Assembly (NCBI GenBank): GCA_903902855.1
Contig: CAIUWK010000071.1
Location: forward strand, 1-35,277
Length of the DNA: 35,277 nucleotides
Source of the DNA: an uncultured Geobacter sp.
Lineage (GTDB): Bacteria > Desulfobacterota > Desulfuromonadia > Geobacterales > CAIOGM01
Direction of reading: 5' to 3'
A model generated the notes under the pieces. The model was not told the DNA's origin. It was given only the letters and a program-made list of their open reading frames with translations, and did no database searches. Both the position numbers and the translations under genes were made by a program. This document shows, piece after piece, positions 15,876-24,019 of the stretch (position 1 is the stretch's first letter; the number at the start of each line of letters is the position of its first letter).

Positions 15876-16763
15876 ATGAAAAAATGGTTGCTGATCGTTG
15901 GAGGGGTGGCCGGGGGGCTGTTGCTGTTTTTCGGCGTGCTCTTCCTGGGGGTATCGTTGCTGCTGAAGGATGACGGTTCCTTCGGGACCGGCAATGTGGT
16001 GGGAGTGGTGGAGGTGAAGGGGATCATCCTGGACTCCCAGGAGACGATTCGTCAGCTTCGGGAGTGCGACAAGAACGACCGGGTCAAGGCGGTGGTGCTC
16101 CGGATCGACTCGCCGGGTGGTGTGGTGGGCCCCTCCCAGGAGATTCATGAAGAGGTAAAAAAGCTGGCTGCGAGAAAGAAGGTGGTGGTCTCCATGGGGA
16201 GTCTGGCTGCCTCGGGGGGATATTATATCGCGGCGCCGGCCACGCTTATCTACGCTAATCCCGGCACCATCACCGGGAGCATTGGGGTGATTCTCAAACT
16301 CTCCAATCTACAGGAACTCCTGGACAAGGTGGGGGTCAAGTCGATTACCATAAAGACCGGAAAATTCAAGGATATCGGCTCTGCCACCCGCCCCATGACC
16401 GAAGAGGATCGGGCGCTTCTCCAGGGGGTCATCGAGAGCAGCTACGGCCAGTTTGTCAGGGCTGTGGCCCAGGGGCGTAAGCTTCCCGAGGTCCAGGTGC
16501 GGCAGCTGGCCGATGGACGGATCTTTACCGGAGAGCAGGCTCTGGCGCTGAAGCTGGTGGATAAGCTGGGGAACCTCCCCGACGCCCTGGCCGAGGCGGG
16601 GAGGCTTGGCGGGATTACCGGGGAGCCGATGCAGTTCAAGCCAAAGAAGGAAAAGAAACTGCTGGATATGCTGGTGGAGGAGACTGCGACCCAGCTTGGC
16701 GGGATGGCGCGGCGACAGGGGTTCAGCATCAATTACGAGCTGGATAGTTTCGGGGGGCGCTGA
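15876..16763 (+). CDS. sppA: Signal peptide peptidase SppA, short form
   Basis: The product has 295 residues: one N-terminal transmembrane helix (about 4-30), then a single S49 peptidase domain. The catalytic Ser113 lies in GSLAASGGYY, and the general-base Lys165 lies in KTGKFKDIGS, as in the short Bacillus-type SppA rather than the doubled E. coli form. It degrades cleaved signal peptides in the membrane. A GGGGAAGGGGG tract supplies the ribosome binding site. The C-terminal tail is Lys-rich, then amphipathic. Confidence 0.92.
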   Translation: MKKWLLIVGGVAGGLLLFFGVLFLGVSLLLKDDGSFGTGNVVGVVEVKGIILDSQETIRQLRECDKNDRVKAVVLRIDSPGGVVGPSQEIHEEVKKLAARKKVVVSMGSLAASGGYYIAAPATLIYANPGTITGSIGVILKLSNLQELLDKVGVKSITIKTGKFKDIGSATRPMTEEDRALLQGVIESSYGQFVRAVAQGRKLPEVQVRQLADGRIFTGEQALALKLVDKLGNLPDALAEAGRLGGITGEPMQFKPKKEKKLLDMLVEETATQLGGMARRQGFSINYELDSFGGR

Positions 16764-16984
16764 TTCGAAGTTTGGCATCCGGCGCAGTGCTGGAGAAAAA
16801 GCGTCCGGCCGGCGAGAGTCGTCTGCTCCCGGTGACTCCGGTCGGAGCAACCCGTTTTTCAACGTGACCCCATTCATCGTGAAAATAGGACTTGGCAAAC
16901 GGCCCGTCAGTGAGACGCTGACTGGTGGATGGATGCCGATCAACTGCCGATATTCTTTTCCCCTTGTGCGCACAGTGGTTCTTG

Positions 16985-17013
16985 TTGACAGGCAATGCGA
17001 TGTGTTGTATTAA
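16985..17013 (+). promoter_or_regulatory. Sigma-70 promoter before a tiny unit
   Basis: TTGACA (16985-16990) and TATTAA (17008-17013) are spaced by exactly 17 bases. Transcription would start near 17020, outside any gene and about 125 bases before the MNT start. Confidence 0.6.
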
Positions 17014-17045
17014 GAGCACGTTCATTGTTGCAGCGGAGGGGAATG

Positions 17046-17105
17046 ATGTGTTTCACTGAAGGATTGAAAAAATATCAAGGCCGTTCGGATCAGATCATAG
17101 GCTGA
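17046..17105 (+). CDS. Possible 19-residue micro-ORF
   Basis: ATG 17046 follows GGAGGG by five bases and opens a 19-residue frame (MCFTEGLKKYQGRSDQIIG). Its stop codon falls in the middle of the downstream hairpin. It could be a leader peptide for attenuation, a small protein, or chance within a small RNA. No homolog is known to me. Low confidence as a protein. Confidence 0.25.
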   Translation: MCFTEGLKKYQGRSDQIIG

Positions 17106-17122
17106 TCAGCGGCCTTTTGTGT
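17077..17122 (+). terminator. Two-step hairpin with T-run
   Basis: The outer stem AAGGCCG/CGGCCTT (17077-17083 with 17110-17116) encloses an inner stem GATCAG/CTGATC (17088-17093 with 17102-17107) and is followed by TTGTGTT. It would end an RNA begun near 17020, or attenuate read-through into the MNT-HEPN pair. Confidence 0.6.
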
Positions 17123-17144
17123 TGCGTGTCGTGTGGAGACGTCG

Positions 17145-17477
17145 ATGCCGTTCAGTGAGAATATCGTACCTCTTGATCAGAAATTTGTGGATGAGATCGT
17201 GGAACGGCTCAAAAAAATGTCGCCGTTACAGATCTTTCTTTTTGGTAGTCAGGCAGAAGGAACCGCTGATGCCGATAGTGATATCGATCTCCTCGTCATC
17301 AAGGAGAGTATTGTTTCGCACATGAAAGAGTTAATTGAAGCCAGGAAGCTCCTGAGAGGCTTGGGCAGAGCATTTGATTTGATCGTTTCAACACCGGAAG
17401 AATTTGAATTTTATCGTCATCAGGTAAATTCCGTACATCATGCGGTTGCCCATTACGGGAGGCGCCTGTATGGATGA
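17145..17477 (+). CDS. MNT-type nucleotidyltransferase, antitoxin of an MNT-HEPN pair
   Basis: The product has 110 residues. It carries the minimal nucleotidyltransferase motif: Gly34-Ser35 followed by Asp46 and Asp48 (FLFGSQAEG, then DSDIDLLV). In characterised MNT-HEPN modules this protein neutralises the HEPN RNase, often by AMPylating it. ATG 17145 is preferred over GTG 17133 because GGAG lies six bases before it. The gene overlaps the HEPN start by eight bases, the usual toxin-antitoxin coupling. Base composition is AT-richer than the flanking housekeeping genes, which fits recent arrival. Confidence 0.8.
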   Translation: MPFSENIVPLDQKFVDEIVERLKKMSPLQIFLFGSQAEGTADADSDIDLLVIKESIVSHMKELIEARKLLRGLGRAFDLIVSTPEEFEFYRHQVNSVHHAVAHYGRRLYG

Positions 17478-17867
17478 GTTCCCGCTTCTTGAACAGCATG
17501 CCATCTTCGTTCTTAAGGCCAAGCAAGATTTTTCGCTAGTTCGTGAAGTGGTGGACAATAACAATGTTGCTCCCGAAATCATGCTCTTTTATATTCAGCA
17601 GGGGTGGAAAAACTGATCAAGGCGCTCTTTTGCCTGCATTCGGTTCGTTTTCCGAAAACACACGATCTTGATGAACTGGTCGAACTGGCGCAGGGCCACG
17701 GTATTAACCTTCCTCCCCTCATGGAAAAACTGACGGAACTTACTCCCTATGCCGTCGAATGGCGCTATGCAATTTTGCATGATGATCTGCATGACATCGC
17801 CGGTATGTTGGAACAGGCGGAGTTGTTTCTGGAATTTGTGAAATCGTTTGAGCAGTCTCGCAGATAG
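17470..17867 (+). pseudogene. HEPN-domain toxin gene broken by a one-base shift
   Basis: Frame one runs from ATG 17470 and stops at TGA 17614-17616 after 48 codons (MDEFPLLEQHAIFVLKAKQDF and on to FYIQQGWKN). The rest of the HEPN domain continues in the -1 frame from about 17604 (EKLIKALF, then KTHDLDELVELA, and WRYAILH near the end, an R-x4-H RNase-like motif). Restoring a single C in the QQ-G run would read QQAVEKLIKALF, the conserved HEPN helix, and give 132 residues. A deletion or sequencing error is the simplest view. A -1 ribosomal slip on G-AAA-AAC just before the stop would also give a full-length product. Confidence 0.75.
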
Positions 17868-17986
17868 AGCCGATAGCAGAACGGGTAGACGGATAAATCG
17901 CGGTATACACCGCTTGCCGGTAAACGGAGACATGAGATTCAAAGATAAAAATTTTTGGGAGCAGCGACAGTACTGTTGTTCCGTTG

Positions 17987-20434
17987 TCATCTGTCCCTGA
18001 ACGCTCTTCTCCTTTGGCTCTTCTCCCCTTTCTCCCCGCTTTCACCCTGTTTGGCCATCAGTTGCTGCATCTCCCGAAGCCGTTTGTCCACCAGGAAATT
18101 CGCCGTCCCTTCCGGAAAACTCCCGTCATCCCGCCGTTCCCCAGCCACCATCCCGGTGAGGAGTTCTATCCCCTGATTCACCGTCTCCACGCTCCAGAGG
18201 TGAAACTTTCCCTCCTGCACCGCCTGGATTACCTCGTCTTGCAGCATCAGGTTGCGTTCGTTGCTCCTGGGGATCATGACCCCTTGGTTGCCGGTCAGCC
18301 CCTTGATCCGGCAGAGCCGGAAAAACCCTTCGATCTTCTGGTTGACCCCGCCGATGGGCTGAATCCGTCCCAATTGATTGACGCTCCCCGTGACCGCGAT
18401 ACCCTGGTTCAGGGGGAGCCCGGAGAGGGCCGAGAGGAGGGCGTAGAGTTCGGTGGATGAGGCACTGTCCCCTTCGACGCCGTCGTAGGACTGTTCGAAG
18501 CAGATGGACGCGGAGAAGGAGAGGGGATGTTCCTGGGCAAAGGTCCCCCCCAGATAGCCGGTGAGGATCAGGACCCCTTTGTCGTGGATGGGACCGGAGA
18601 GCTTTGCCTCCCGCTCGATGTTTACCATCCCGGCACGTCCAAGATAGACACGGCTGGTGATTCGTGATGGGGTGCCGAAGGTGTGGTCCCCCAGAGTCAT
18701 GACGGCGAGACCGTTGATCTGCCCCACCTCACTCCCGTCGGTGTCCACCATGATGGTTCCGTCGGTAATCATCTCCCGAAGCCGTTCCTCCAGCCGGTTC
18801 CCCCGGTAGCGCTTCTCCTCCACCGCCTGGCGGACAAACTCCCGGGTGACGAGCGGGGAACTCCCCCGTTTGGCCCAGAAGCCGGCCTCGCGGATCAGGT
18901 CGCCTATCTCCATGAAGCGGGAAGAGAGTTTATTCTGCTCTTCCATCTCCCTGGCCGACTGCTCCAGGAGAGCGGCGACGCCGCTCCGGTCAAAGTGGAG
19001 CCGTCCCTCGCTACGGCAGAGGGTGGCCACGAAGAGGGCGTAGTCGCGCACCGCTTTCGGGGTGCGATCGATCCGGCTGTCAAAGTCCGCCTTGACCTTG
19101 AAGAATTTCCGATAGTCGGGCTCCAGGTAGAAGAGGAGGTAATAGATGTCCGGCGTGCCGATCATGACGATCTTGGTCCTGAGCGGTATCGGCTCCGGTT
19201 TGAGCGAGACGATGGTCATGAAGCGGAACTGTTCCATGACATCTTCGATCTTGATCTCGGCATTCCGGATGGAGCGCTTGAGAGAATCCCAGACAAAGGG
19301 GTTGGTGAGCACCTCACGGGCGTCGATGATGAGGTAGCCGCCGTTGGCCCGGTGAAGCGCTCCCGGTTTGATCATGGTGAAGTTCGTCGCAGCGACCCCC
19401 CCCACCTGCATCTCATGTTCGATTCGGCCGAAAAGGTTGTTGTAGGTGGGGTTGGGTTCGAAGATGACCGGTGCACCCTGGTTCTCCGTGTTGTCCACGA
19501 AGACGTTCACCTGGTAGCGGTGGAAGCTCGGTTCCTGGTGAGGGAGCCTGAGCCCCGGGATGGATGATTGGGGCTGAGGCTGAGGTTTGAACTCCTCCAG
19601 GTTGAGAATGACGTCCTCCTGCACCGCATCCAGATAGGTGATGACCTTGGGGCTTTGTCCGAAGATTTCCCTCAGCGGTTGGAGATGCCGCCCCACGGCG
19701 GCCAGACCCAGCTCACGGTCGAGCTTTGCCAGCGACTCCTTGGCCCCCTTGTCGTTGTCACGGATCTGACGCAGCACATCGTTGAGGTTTTCGGTCAACT
19801 CCTGGCCGGTGCTGTCCAGAGCCTCTTTTTCTCCGTCGGAAAGGGTCTCGTACTCTTCCTGGGTGTAGTTGCGCCCCTCCTTCTGGGGGACTATGACCAG
19901 ACCGGATACGGTTCTCTGGATGGTGAACCCTTTCGGACTTGCCTCCTGCTCCAGTTCGGCAAAGAGGGCGCTGTTCTTTTCCTGATACTCTTCCAGGACC
20001 TTCCCCTTGTGGAGCTCGTACTCCTTGCTCTCCAGTGCCTTGGGGATATCGGCACGGACCCCGGCGAGAAACTCCCGCATCTGCCGCTCCAGATCGTTGC
20101 CGGAGCCGGGGGGAAGTTCCAGCGCCAGGGGGTGATCGGGGGCGTGGAAGTCGAAGACGTAGCACCAGTCGGTGGGAGGGGGTTCCTCTTTGGCCCTCTT
20201 TTTCAGGAGGGACCGGATGGCCGAGGCACGACCGGTGCCGGTCTCTCCGGAGATGTAGATATTGAAGCCGCTTTCGTTCATGTTGAGCCCGAAGTCGATG
20301 GCTCTCAGCGCCCGCTCCTGCCCCAGCATACCCTCCAGATCGGGAAGCTCTTCGGTGGTCCGGAACTCCGGCAGTTCGGCGTCACAGTGCCAGGTCAGTC
20401 GTGCCACGGGGATCTTTAAGGGGGAGTCGGTCAT
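17987..20434 (-). CDS. Lon-like ATP-dependent protease (AAA_32/COG1067 type)
   Basis: The product has 815 residues. The N-terminal AAA part has a P-loop variant GETGTGRAS with Arg in the usual Lys position; a long coiled, charged insert follows (about residues 130-270), then the rest of the ATPase with GGYLIIDAREVL as the Walker B-like strand. The C-terminal Lon peptidase domain has catalytic Ser657 in EGDSASS and Lys700 in GVNQKIEG. Their spacing of 43 residues equals that of E. coli Lon. It is a soluble protein-quality-control protease of unknown targets. ATG 20434 with GGGAG is preferred to an upstream in-frame ATG at 20512 that lies inside the E2-like gene. It starts four bases after that gene ends, so they are coupled. 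Confidence 0.88.
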   Translation of the reverse strand: MTDSPLKIPVARLTWHCDAELPEFRTTEELPDLEGMLGQERALRAIDFGLNMNESGFNIYISGETGTGRASAIRSLLKKRAKEEPPPTDWCYVFDFHAPDHPLALELPPGSGNDLERQMREFLAGVRADIPKALESKEYELHKGKVLEEYQEKNSALFAELEQEASPKGFTIQRTVSGLVIVPQKEGRNYTQEEYETLSDGEKEALDSTGQELTENLNDVLRQIRDNDKGAKESLAKLDRELGLAAVGRHLQPLREIFGQSPKVITYLDAVQEDVILNLEEFKPQPQPQSSIPGLRLPHQEPSFHRYQVNVFVDNTENQGAPVIFEPNPTYNNLFGRIEHEMQVGGVAATNFTMIKPGALHRANGGYLIIDAREVLTNPFVWDSLKRSIRNAEIKIEDVMEQFRFMTIVSLKPEPIPLRTKIVMIGTPDIYYLLFYLEPDYRKFFKVKADFDSRIDRTPKAVRDYALFVATLCRSEGRLHFDRSGVAALLEQSAREMEEQNKLSSRFMEIGDLIREAGFWAKRGSSPLVTREFVRQAVEEKRYRGNRLEERLREMITDGTIMVDTDGSEVGQINGLAVMTLGDHTFGTPSRITSRVYLGRAGMVNIEREAKLSGPIHDKGVLILTGYLGGTFAQEHPLSFSASICFEQSYDGVEGDSASSTELYALLSALSGLPLNQGIAVTGSVNQLGRIQPIGGVNQKIEGFFRLCRIKGLTGNQGVMIPRSNERNLMLQDEVIQAVQEGKFHLWSVETVNQGIELLTGMVAGERRDDGSFPEGTANFLVDKRLREMQQLMAKQGESGEKGEKSQRRRAFRDR

Positions 20435-20438
20435 GGTA

Positions 20439-21389
20439 TTATCTCCCGTTGTGAAGAAGCGGTGCGGGGTGTTCCAGCAACCGTCGCAGTTCGGCCATGA
20501 AAAGCCCCGCATCGGCGCCGTCCAGCAGCCGATGGTCAGCGGAAAGGGTTGCCGTCATGAGCCGCCCCGCAACGACCCTGCCGTCGGCCACGATGGGTGC
20601 GTTCCGGACCGCGCCGATGGCCAGTACCGCAGCCTCAGGAGCGCGGACGATGGTCAGATACTCATCGACTCCGTACATCCCCAGGTTCGCCACCGTAAAG
20701 GTCCCACCTTTCGTCTCCTCGGGGGTAAGCCCCCCCTTGCGGGCCCGGTCCATGAGAACACGACTCTCCCGGGCAAGATCGTGCAGGGATTTTCCGCTGC
20801 ACTCCCTGAGTACCGGGGTCACGGCTCCATGTTGCAGGCTGAGCGCAATCCCTATGTTTATCCGGCGGTGGCGGATTACCCCCTGCTCCGTCAGGGAGCT
20901 GTTCATCTGGGGGAATTTGAGAAGGGCCGCCACGCACCCCTTGAGGATGAAGTCGTTGACGGTGATGCGCACGCCGTCATCCCGGAAGGTGCGGCAGAGC
21001 GCCTCTACCCCTTCCATGTCGACATGCACGGTGACCGCGAAGTGGGGCGCCGATTGCCAGGTGTCGCAGATCTTTCGGGTCAGATCGCCACGTCCCTGAT
21101 CCACTACCCTCTCCTGAGGAGTCCCGTGCCGGTTCTCCATCCGTTCACCGTGAGAGAGCTGTATCAGGGCAATGACCGCCCCCACCGGTACGGTGGCGTC
21201 CGGTTGGATGAGAATGTTTTGCAGGACTCCCGATACGAAGGAGGGGAGTTTCGTCTGTCGTCCGTCCGCTTCCAGAATGGCCAGAATCTCTCCCGGCTCC
21301 ACCTGGTCACCGGCCCCCTTCTCCCAGGAGACGATGGACCCTTCGGACATCCCTTCGGAAAGTTTGGGCATGACAATTTCACTGGGCAT
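20439..21389 (-). CDS. E2-like acyltransferase with a non-lipoylatable lipoyl domain
   Basis: The product has 316 residues. Residues 1-75 form a lipoyl/biotinyl-type domain (IVMPKLSEGMSEGSIVSW), but the lipoyl-attachment site reads E40-A-D-G43-R where E2 proteins have E-T-D-K-A; the acceptor Lys is Gly. A linker of about 25 residues without an E3-binding domain leads directly to the 2-oxoacid dehydrogenase acyltransferase domain, which keeps its active-site His286 and Asp290 in ADHRLLDG. No E1 genes for pyruvate or branched-chain acids are nearby. It cannot work as a normal swinging-arm E2; it may be a structural or regulatory partner of SucB, or a free acyltransferase. It is preceded by a GAAGGA site and coupled to the Lon-like gene. 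Confidence 0.8.
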   Translation of the reverse strand: MPSEIVMPKLSEGMSEGSIVSWEKGAGDQVEPGEILAILEADGRQTKLPSFVSGVLQNILIQPDATVPVGAVIALIQLSHGERMENRHGTPQERVVDQGRGDLTRKICDTWQSAPHFAVTVHVDMEGVEALCRTFRDDGVRITVNDFILKGCVAALLKFPQMNSSLTEQGVIRHRRINIGIALSLQHGAVTPVLRECSGKSLHDLARESRVLMDRARKGGLTPEETKGGTFTVANLGMYGVDEYLTIVRAPEAAVLAIGAVRNAPIVADGRVVAGRLMTATLSADHRLLDGADAGLFMAELRRLLEHPAPLLHNGR

Positions 21390-21428
21390 GGCAGTTCCTT
21401 CAGAAGCGTCGCAATGGCGTGCGAGCGC

Positions 21429-21920
21429 TCAGTGGGCCTTCTTTTTCAGTGTCGAAACCGGAGGCAAGCCCGGAGTCGAGGTCATGGAGAGTGTGGTGTA
21501 CTTGAATTTTTTGTTATAGGCGATGGTCAGGACGGTTTGGGTATCGGGCCACTCCCAGCGGTAGAACTCGGGGTTCAAATTTTTTGGCACTCCGTAGAGC
21601 TTGACCAGAGAATCCTTGAGTCGGCTGAAGGTATCCTCCCCACGGTAAAACAGTTGCCCTCCCGTCAGTTTGCCACGGGTGAAATAGTAGGCTTCTTCTG
21701 CCACCGGGACCCCCAGGAAAGGTGTCGGCTCTTTTGCCCGGTTTCGGAAGACCTCTACCTTGCCGCCGTCCCCGGCTGTGGTGCTTTTTATCAGAGTGTC
21801 GGGAACGGTCCCTCCCCAGGGTATCCCCCGGAAATCCTTAGGCGCTGCTCCCGTCCCTCCCCACGCCGGCAAACAACTCAGGACAAGAAGTCCCAATAAT
21901 AGACAAAAACCCTTGCACAT
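21429..21920 (-). CDS. Exported protein of unknown function
   Basis: The product has 163 residues with a Sec signal peptide (MCKGFCLLLGLLVLSCLPAWGG). The cysteine in LLVLSCLP is not in a convincing lipobox. The mature part contains DFRGIPWG near its start, a segment seen in several small periplasmic proteins of unknown role, then AYYFTRGKL, YRGEDTF, LYGVP and YRWEWPDTQTVLTIAY. The architecture suggests a small alpha-beta periplasmic domain. AAGGAGGG precedes the start. It lies within the TCA gene train, 23 bases after aconitase and 39 before the E2-like gene, but nothing in it indicates a metabolic role. Confidence 0.65.
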   Translation of the reverse strand: MCKGFCLLLGLLVLSCLPAWGGTGAAPKDFRGIPWGGTVPDTLIKSTTAGDGGKVEVFRNRAKEPTPFLGVPVAEEAYYFTRGKLTGGQLFYRGEDTFSRLKDSLVKLYGVPKNLNPEFYRWEWPDTQTVLTIAYNKKFKYTTLSMTSTPGLPPVSTLKKKAH

Positions 21921-21943
21921 ACTCCCTCCTTGTAGAGATTCTG

Positions 21944-23878
21944 TTACTTCTCGCCTTGTCGTACGAAATTCAGAGTCCCCCCTGCCAGGAGTTCCCGGCG
22001 TTCCCGGGGGGTGATATCTAGGAGTGCCGTCATGGATCTCCCGTTAACGGTGAAGGGGATCTTCACGGCCCCTCCTTCCACCAGTTCCCTCAGCTTACCG
22101 AAGAGGAGCAGATCTCCCTGTCGGATCAGGTCATGGTCCCCCGGATCACTGAAGGTCAGCGGCAGGATACCGAAGTTGATCAGATTTGCCTTATGGATCC
22201 GGGCAAACCCCTTGGTGATCTTGGCCCTGATTCCCAGGTAACGGGGGGCCAGTGCCGCATGTTCCCGTGAGGAACCCTGGCCATAGTTCTCGCCGCCGAT
22301 GACGACACCGTTGCCGACGGCCTTGGCCCGATCGGGAAAACCGGGGTCCAGTTGCTGAAAGACGAACCGGCTGATGGCCGGGATGTTACTCCGGAAGGGG
22401 AGGACCATGTTTCCCGCAGGCATGATGTGGTCCGTGGTGATGTTGTCCCCTACGGTGATGATGACCGTGGCCTCAAGGGTGTCGGGAAGCGGCTCGAACC
22501 GGGGAAAGGGGACGATGTTGGGACCGGTGACGATCTCCACCCCGCCGGTATCGTCCAGCGGGGAGATGATGCTGGAGTCGTCCACCAGATACCGCTCCGG
22601 ATTGGTCACGGCCGGCCAGGGGAGCAGTTTACCCAACTCCCGCGGATCGGTGATGACCCCGAAGAGCCCTGCGGCAGCCGCGGTCTCCGGTGAGCAGAGG
22701 TAGACCTTGTCATCCTTGGTGCCGCTTCTGCCGGGAAAGTTCCGGGGAAAGGTCCGGAGCGACACCTGGTTGGTCCCCGGCGCCTGCCCCATGCCGATGC
22801 AGCCGAGGCAGCCGGGCTGGTGGATCTGGGCTCCGGCCATGAGGAGCATCAGGACCCCTCCCTGAACCGCCACATTTTCCAGCACCTGGCGGCTCCCCGG
22901 ATTGACGTTGAAGGAGAGGTGCGTGGCTATCCGCCTCCCTTCCAGAATACGGCAGACGGTCATCAGGTCGCGGAAGGAGGAGTTCACCGAACTCCCCACC
23001 AGCACCTGATCCACCCTGGTCCCTGCCACCTCACGCACCGGCACCACGTTGTCCGGAGACGACGGGCAGGCGATGAGCGGTTCCAGGGAGGAGAGGTCGA
23101 TCTCGTCGTACTCATCATACGTGCAGTCGGGGTCCGCCGTCAGCTCGACCCAGGAGTCCCTCCGCCCCTGGGAGATCATGAACTCCCGGGTCCGCCGGTC
23201 CGACGGGAAGAGGGTGGAGGTGGCGCCCAGTTCGGCCCCCATGTTGCCGATGGTGGCCCGGTCGGTGGCGGAGAGGGTCTCTACCCCGGGGCCGTAGTAT
23301 TCGATGATCTTCCCCACCCCCCCCTTGACGGTGTGGCGGCGAAGCATCTCCAGGATCAGGTCCTTGCCGGAGACCCAGGGGGGGAGGGAGCCGGTTAGTT
23401 TTACCCCCATGATGCGTGGAGCGCGGAGATGGAAGGGATGCCCCGCCATGGCCAGGGCCACGTCCAGCCCTCCCGCGCCGATGGCCAACAGCGACAGCCC
23501 TGCGGCGGTGGGGGTGTGAGAGTCGGCCCCCAGCAGGACTTTTCCCGGTATGCCGAACCGCTCCAGATGGACCTGGTGCGAAACGCCGTTCCCTGCCTTG
23601 GAAACATGGACGCCGTACTTCTCCCCGGCAGTCATGAGAAAGATATGGTCGTCGGAATTCTTGCTGTCCGTCTGCAGGAGGTTGTGGTCGATGTACTGAG
23701 CCGCCAACTCCACCTTCACCCGATCGATCCCCATGGCCATGAATTCCAGCATGGCCATGGTCCCGGTGGCGTCCTGCAGGAGGGTCTGGTCCACCCGGAT
23801 GGCGATATCACTCCCCGGAACCAGTTCCCCTTCCACCAGATGGGCCTGTAGAATCTTCTGCGAGACATTTTTCCCCAT
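21944..23878 (-). CDS. Aconitate hydratase, Aquifex type
   Basis: Aconitase of the about 645-residue form, shorter than E. coli AcnA or AcnB. The three [4Fe-4S] cysteines are present: one in ACPSSPDN (Cys271) and two in PGCLGCIG (Cys357, Cys360), counted from ATG 23878. The swivelling domain carries YGQGSSREHAALAPRYLG. It interconverts citrate and isocitrate in the TCA cycle. The first ATG (23893) gives five more residues; MGKNVSQKILQAHLV at 23878 matches the family N-terminus better, and neither has a strong ribosome binding site. It sits downstream of lpdA across a 141-base repeat-filled gap. Confidence 0.9.
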   Translation of the reverse strand: MGKNVSQKILQAHLVEGELVPGSDIAIRVDQTLLQDATGTMAMLEFMAMGIDRVKVELAAQYIDHNLLQTDSKNSDDHIFLMTAGEKYGVHVSKAGNGVSHQVHLERFGIPGKVLLGADSHTPTAAGLSLLAIGAGGLDVALAMAGHPFHLRAPRIMGVKLTGSLPPWVSGKDLILEMLRRHTVKGGVGKIIEYYGPGVETLSATDRATIGNMGAELGATSTLFPSDRRTREFMISQGRRDSWVELTADPDCTYDEYDEIDLSSLEPLIACPSSPDNVVPVREVAGTRVDQVLVGSSVNSSFRDLMTVCRILEGRRIATHLSFNVNPGSRQVLENVAVQGGVLMLLMAGAQIHQPGCLGCIGMGQAPGTNQVSLRTFPRNFPGRSGTKDDKVYLCSPETAAAAGLFGVITDPRELGKLLPWPAVTNPERYLVDDSSIISPLDDTGGVEIVTGPNIVPFPRFEPLPDTLEATVIITVGDNITTDHIMPAGNMVLPFRSNIPAISRFVFQQLDPGFPDRAKAVGNGVVIGGENYGQGSSREHAALAPRYLGIRAKITKGFARIHKANLINFGILPLTFSDPGDHDLIRQGDLLLFGKLRELVEGGAVKIPFTVNGRSMTALLDITPRERRELLAGGTLNFVRQGEK

Positions 23879-23927
23879 GGAGCCCCCGATCATTACGTTA
23901 CCTGCACTGTATACAAGGAAAATTTTT

Positions 23928-24018
23928 CACCGCGAAGACGCAAAGGACGCAAAGAAAACCCAAAGAAAACCTTGAAACTCTCGGGTAAAGCCTTGAACCT
24001 CGAACCTTGAACCCCGGT
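23928..24018. repeat. GCAAAGACGCAAAG arm plus heptad tract
   Basis: Positions 23928-23955 are one arm of the intergenic family (CACCGCGAAGACGCAAAG and onward) without a nearby reverse arm. Positions 23970-24018 keep a strict 7-bp register, with CCTTGAA at 23970, 23991 and 24005 and CCTCGAA at 23998. It fills the lpdA-aconitase gap. Confidence 0.7.
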
Positions 24019-24019
24019 T

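Larger units (their letters stand above)
16764..17144 (+). other. Intergenic region holding a tiny transcription unit
   Basis: This 381-base gap has nothing recognisable in its first 220 bases. From 16985 on it holds a promoter, a short ORF and a hairpin, listed separately. They would give an RNA of about 100 nt. Confidence 0.5.

Noticed and set aside
16729-17025. Minus-strand ORF of 98 codons overlapping the sppA end and the following gap.
   Set aside because: It has no family and no ribosome site, and it overlaps the sppA coding end and the promoter at 16985 in antisense.
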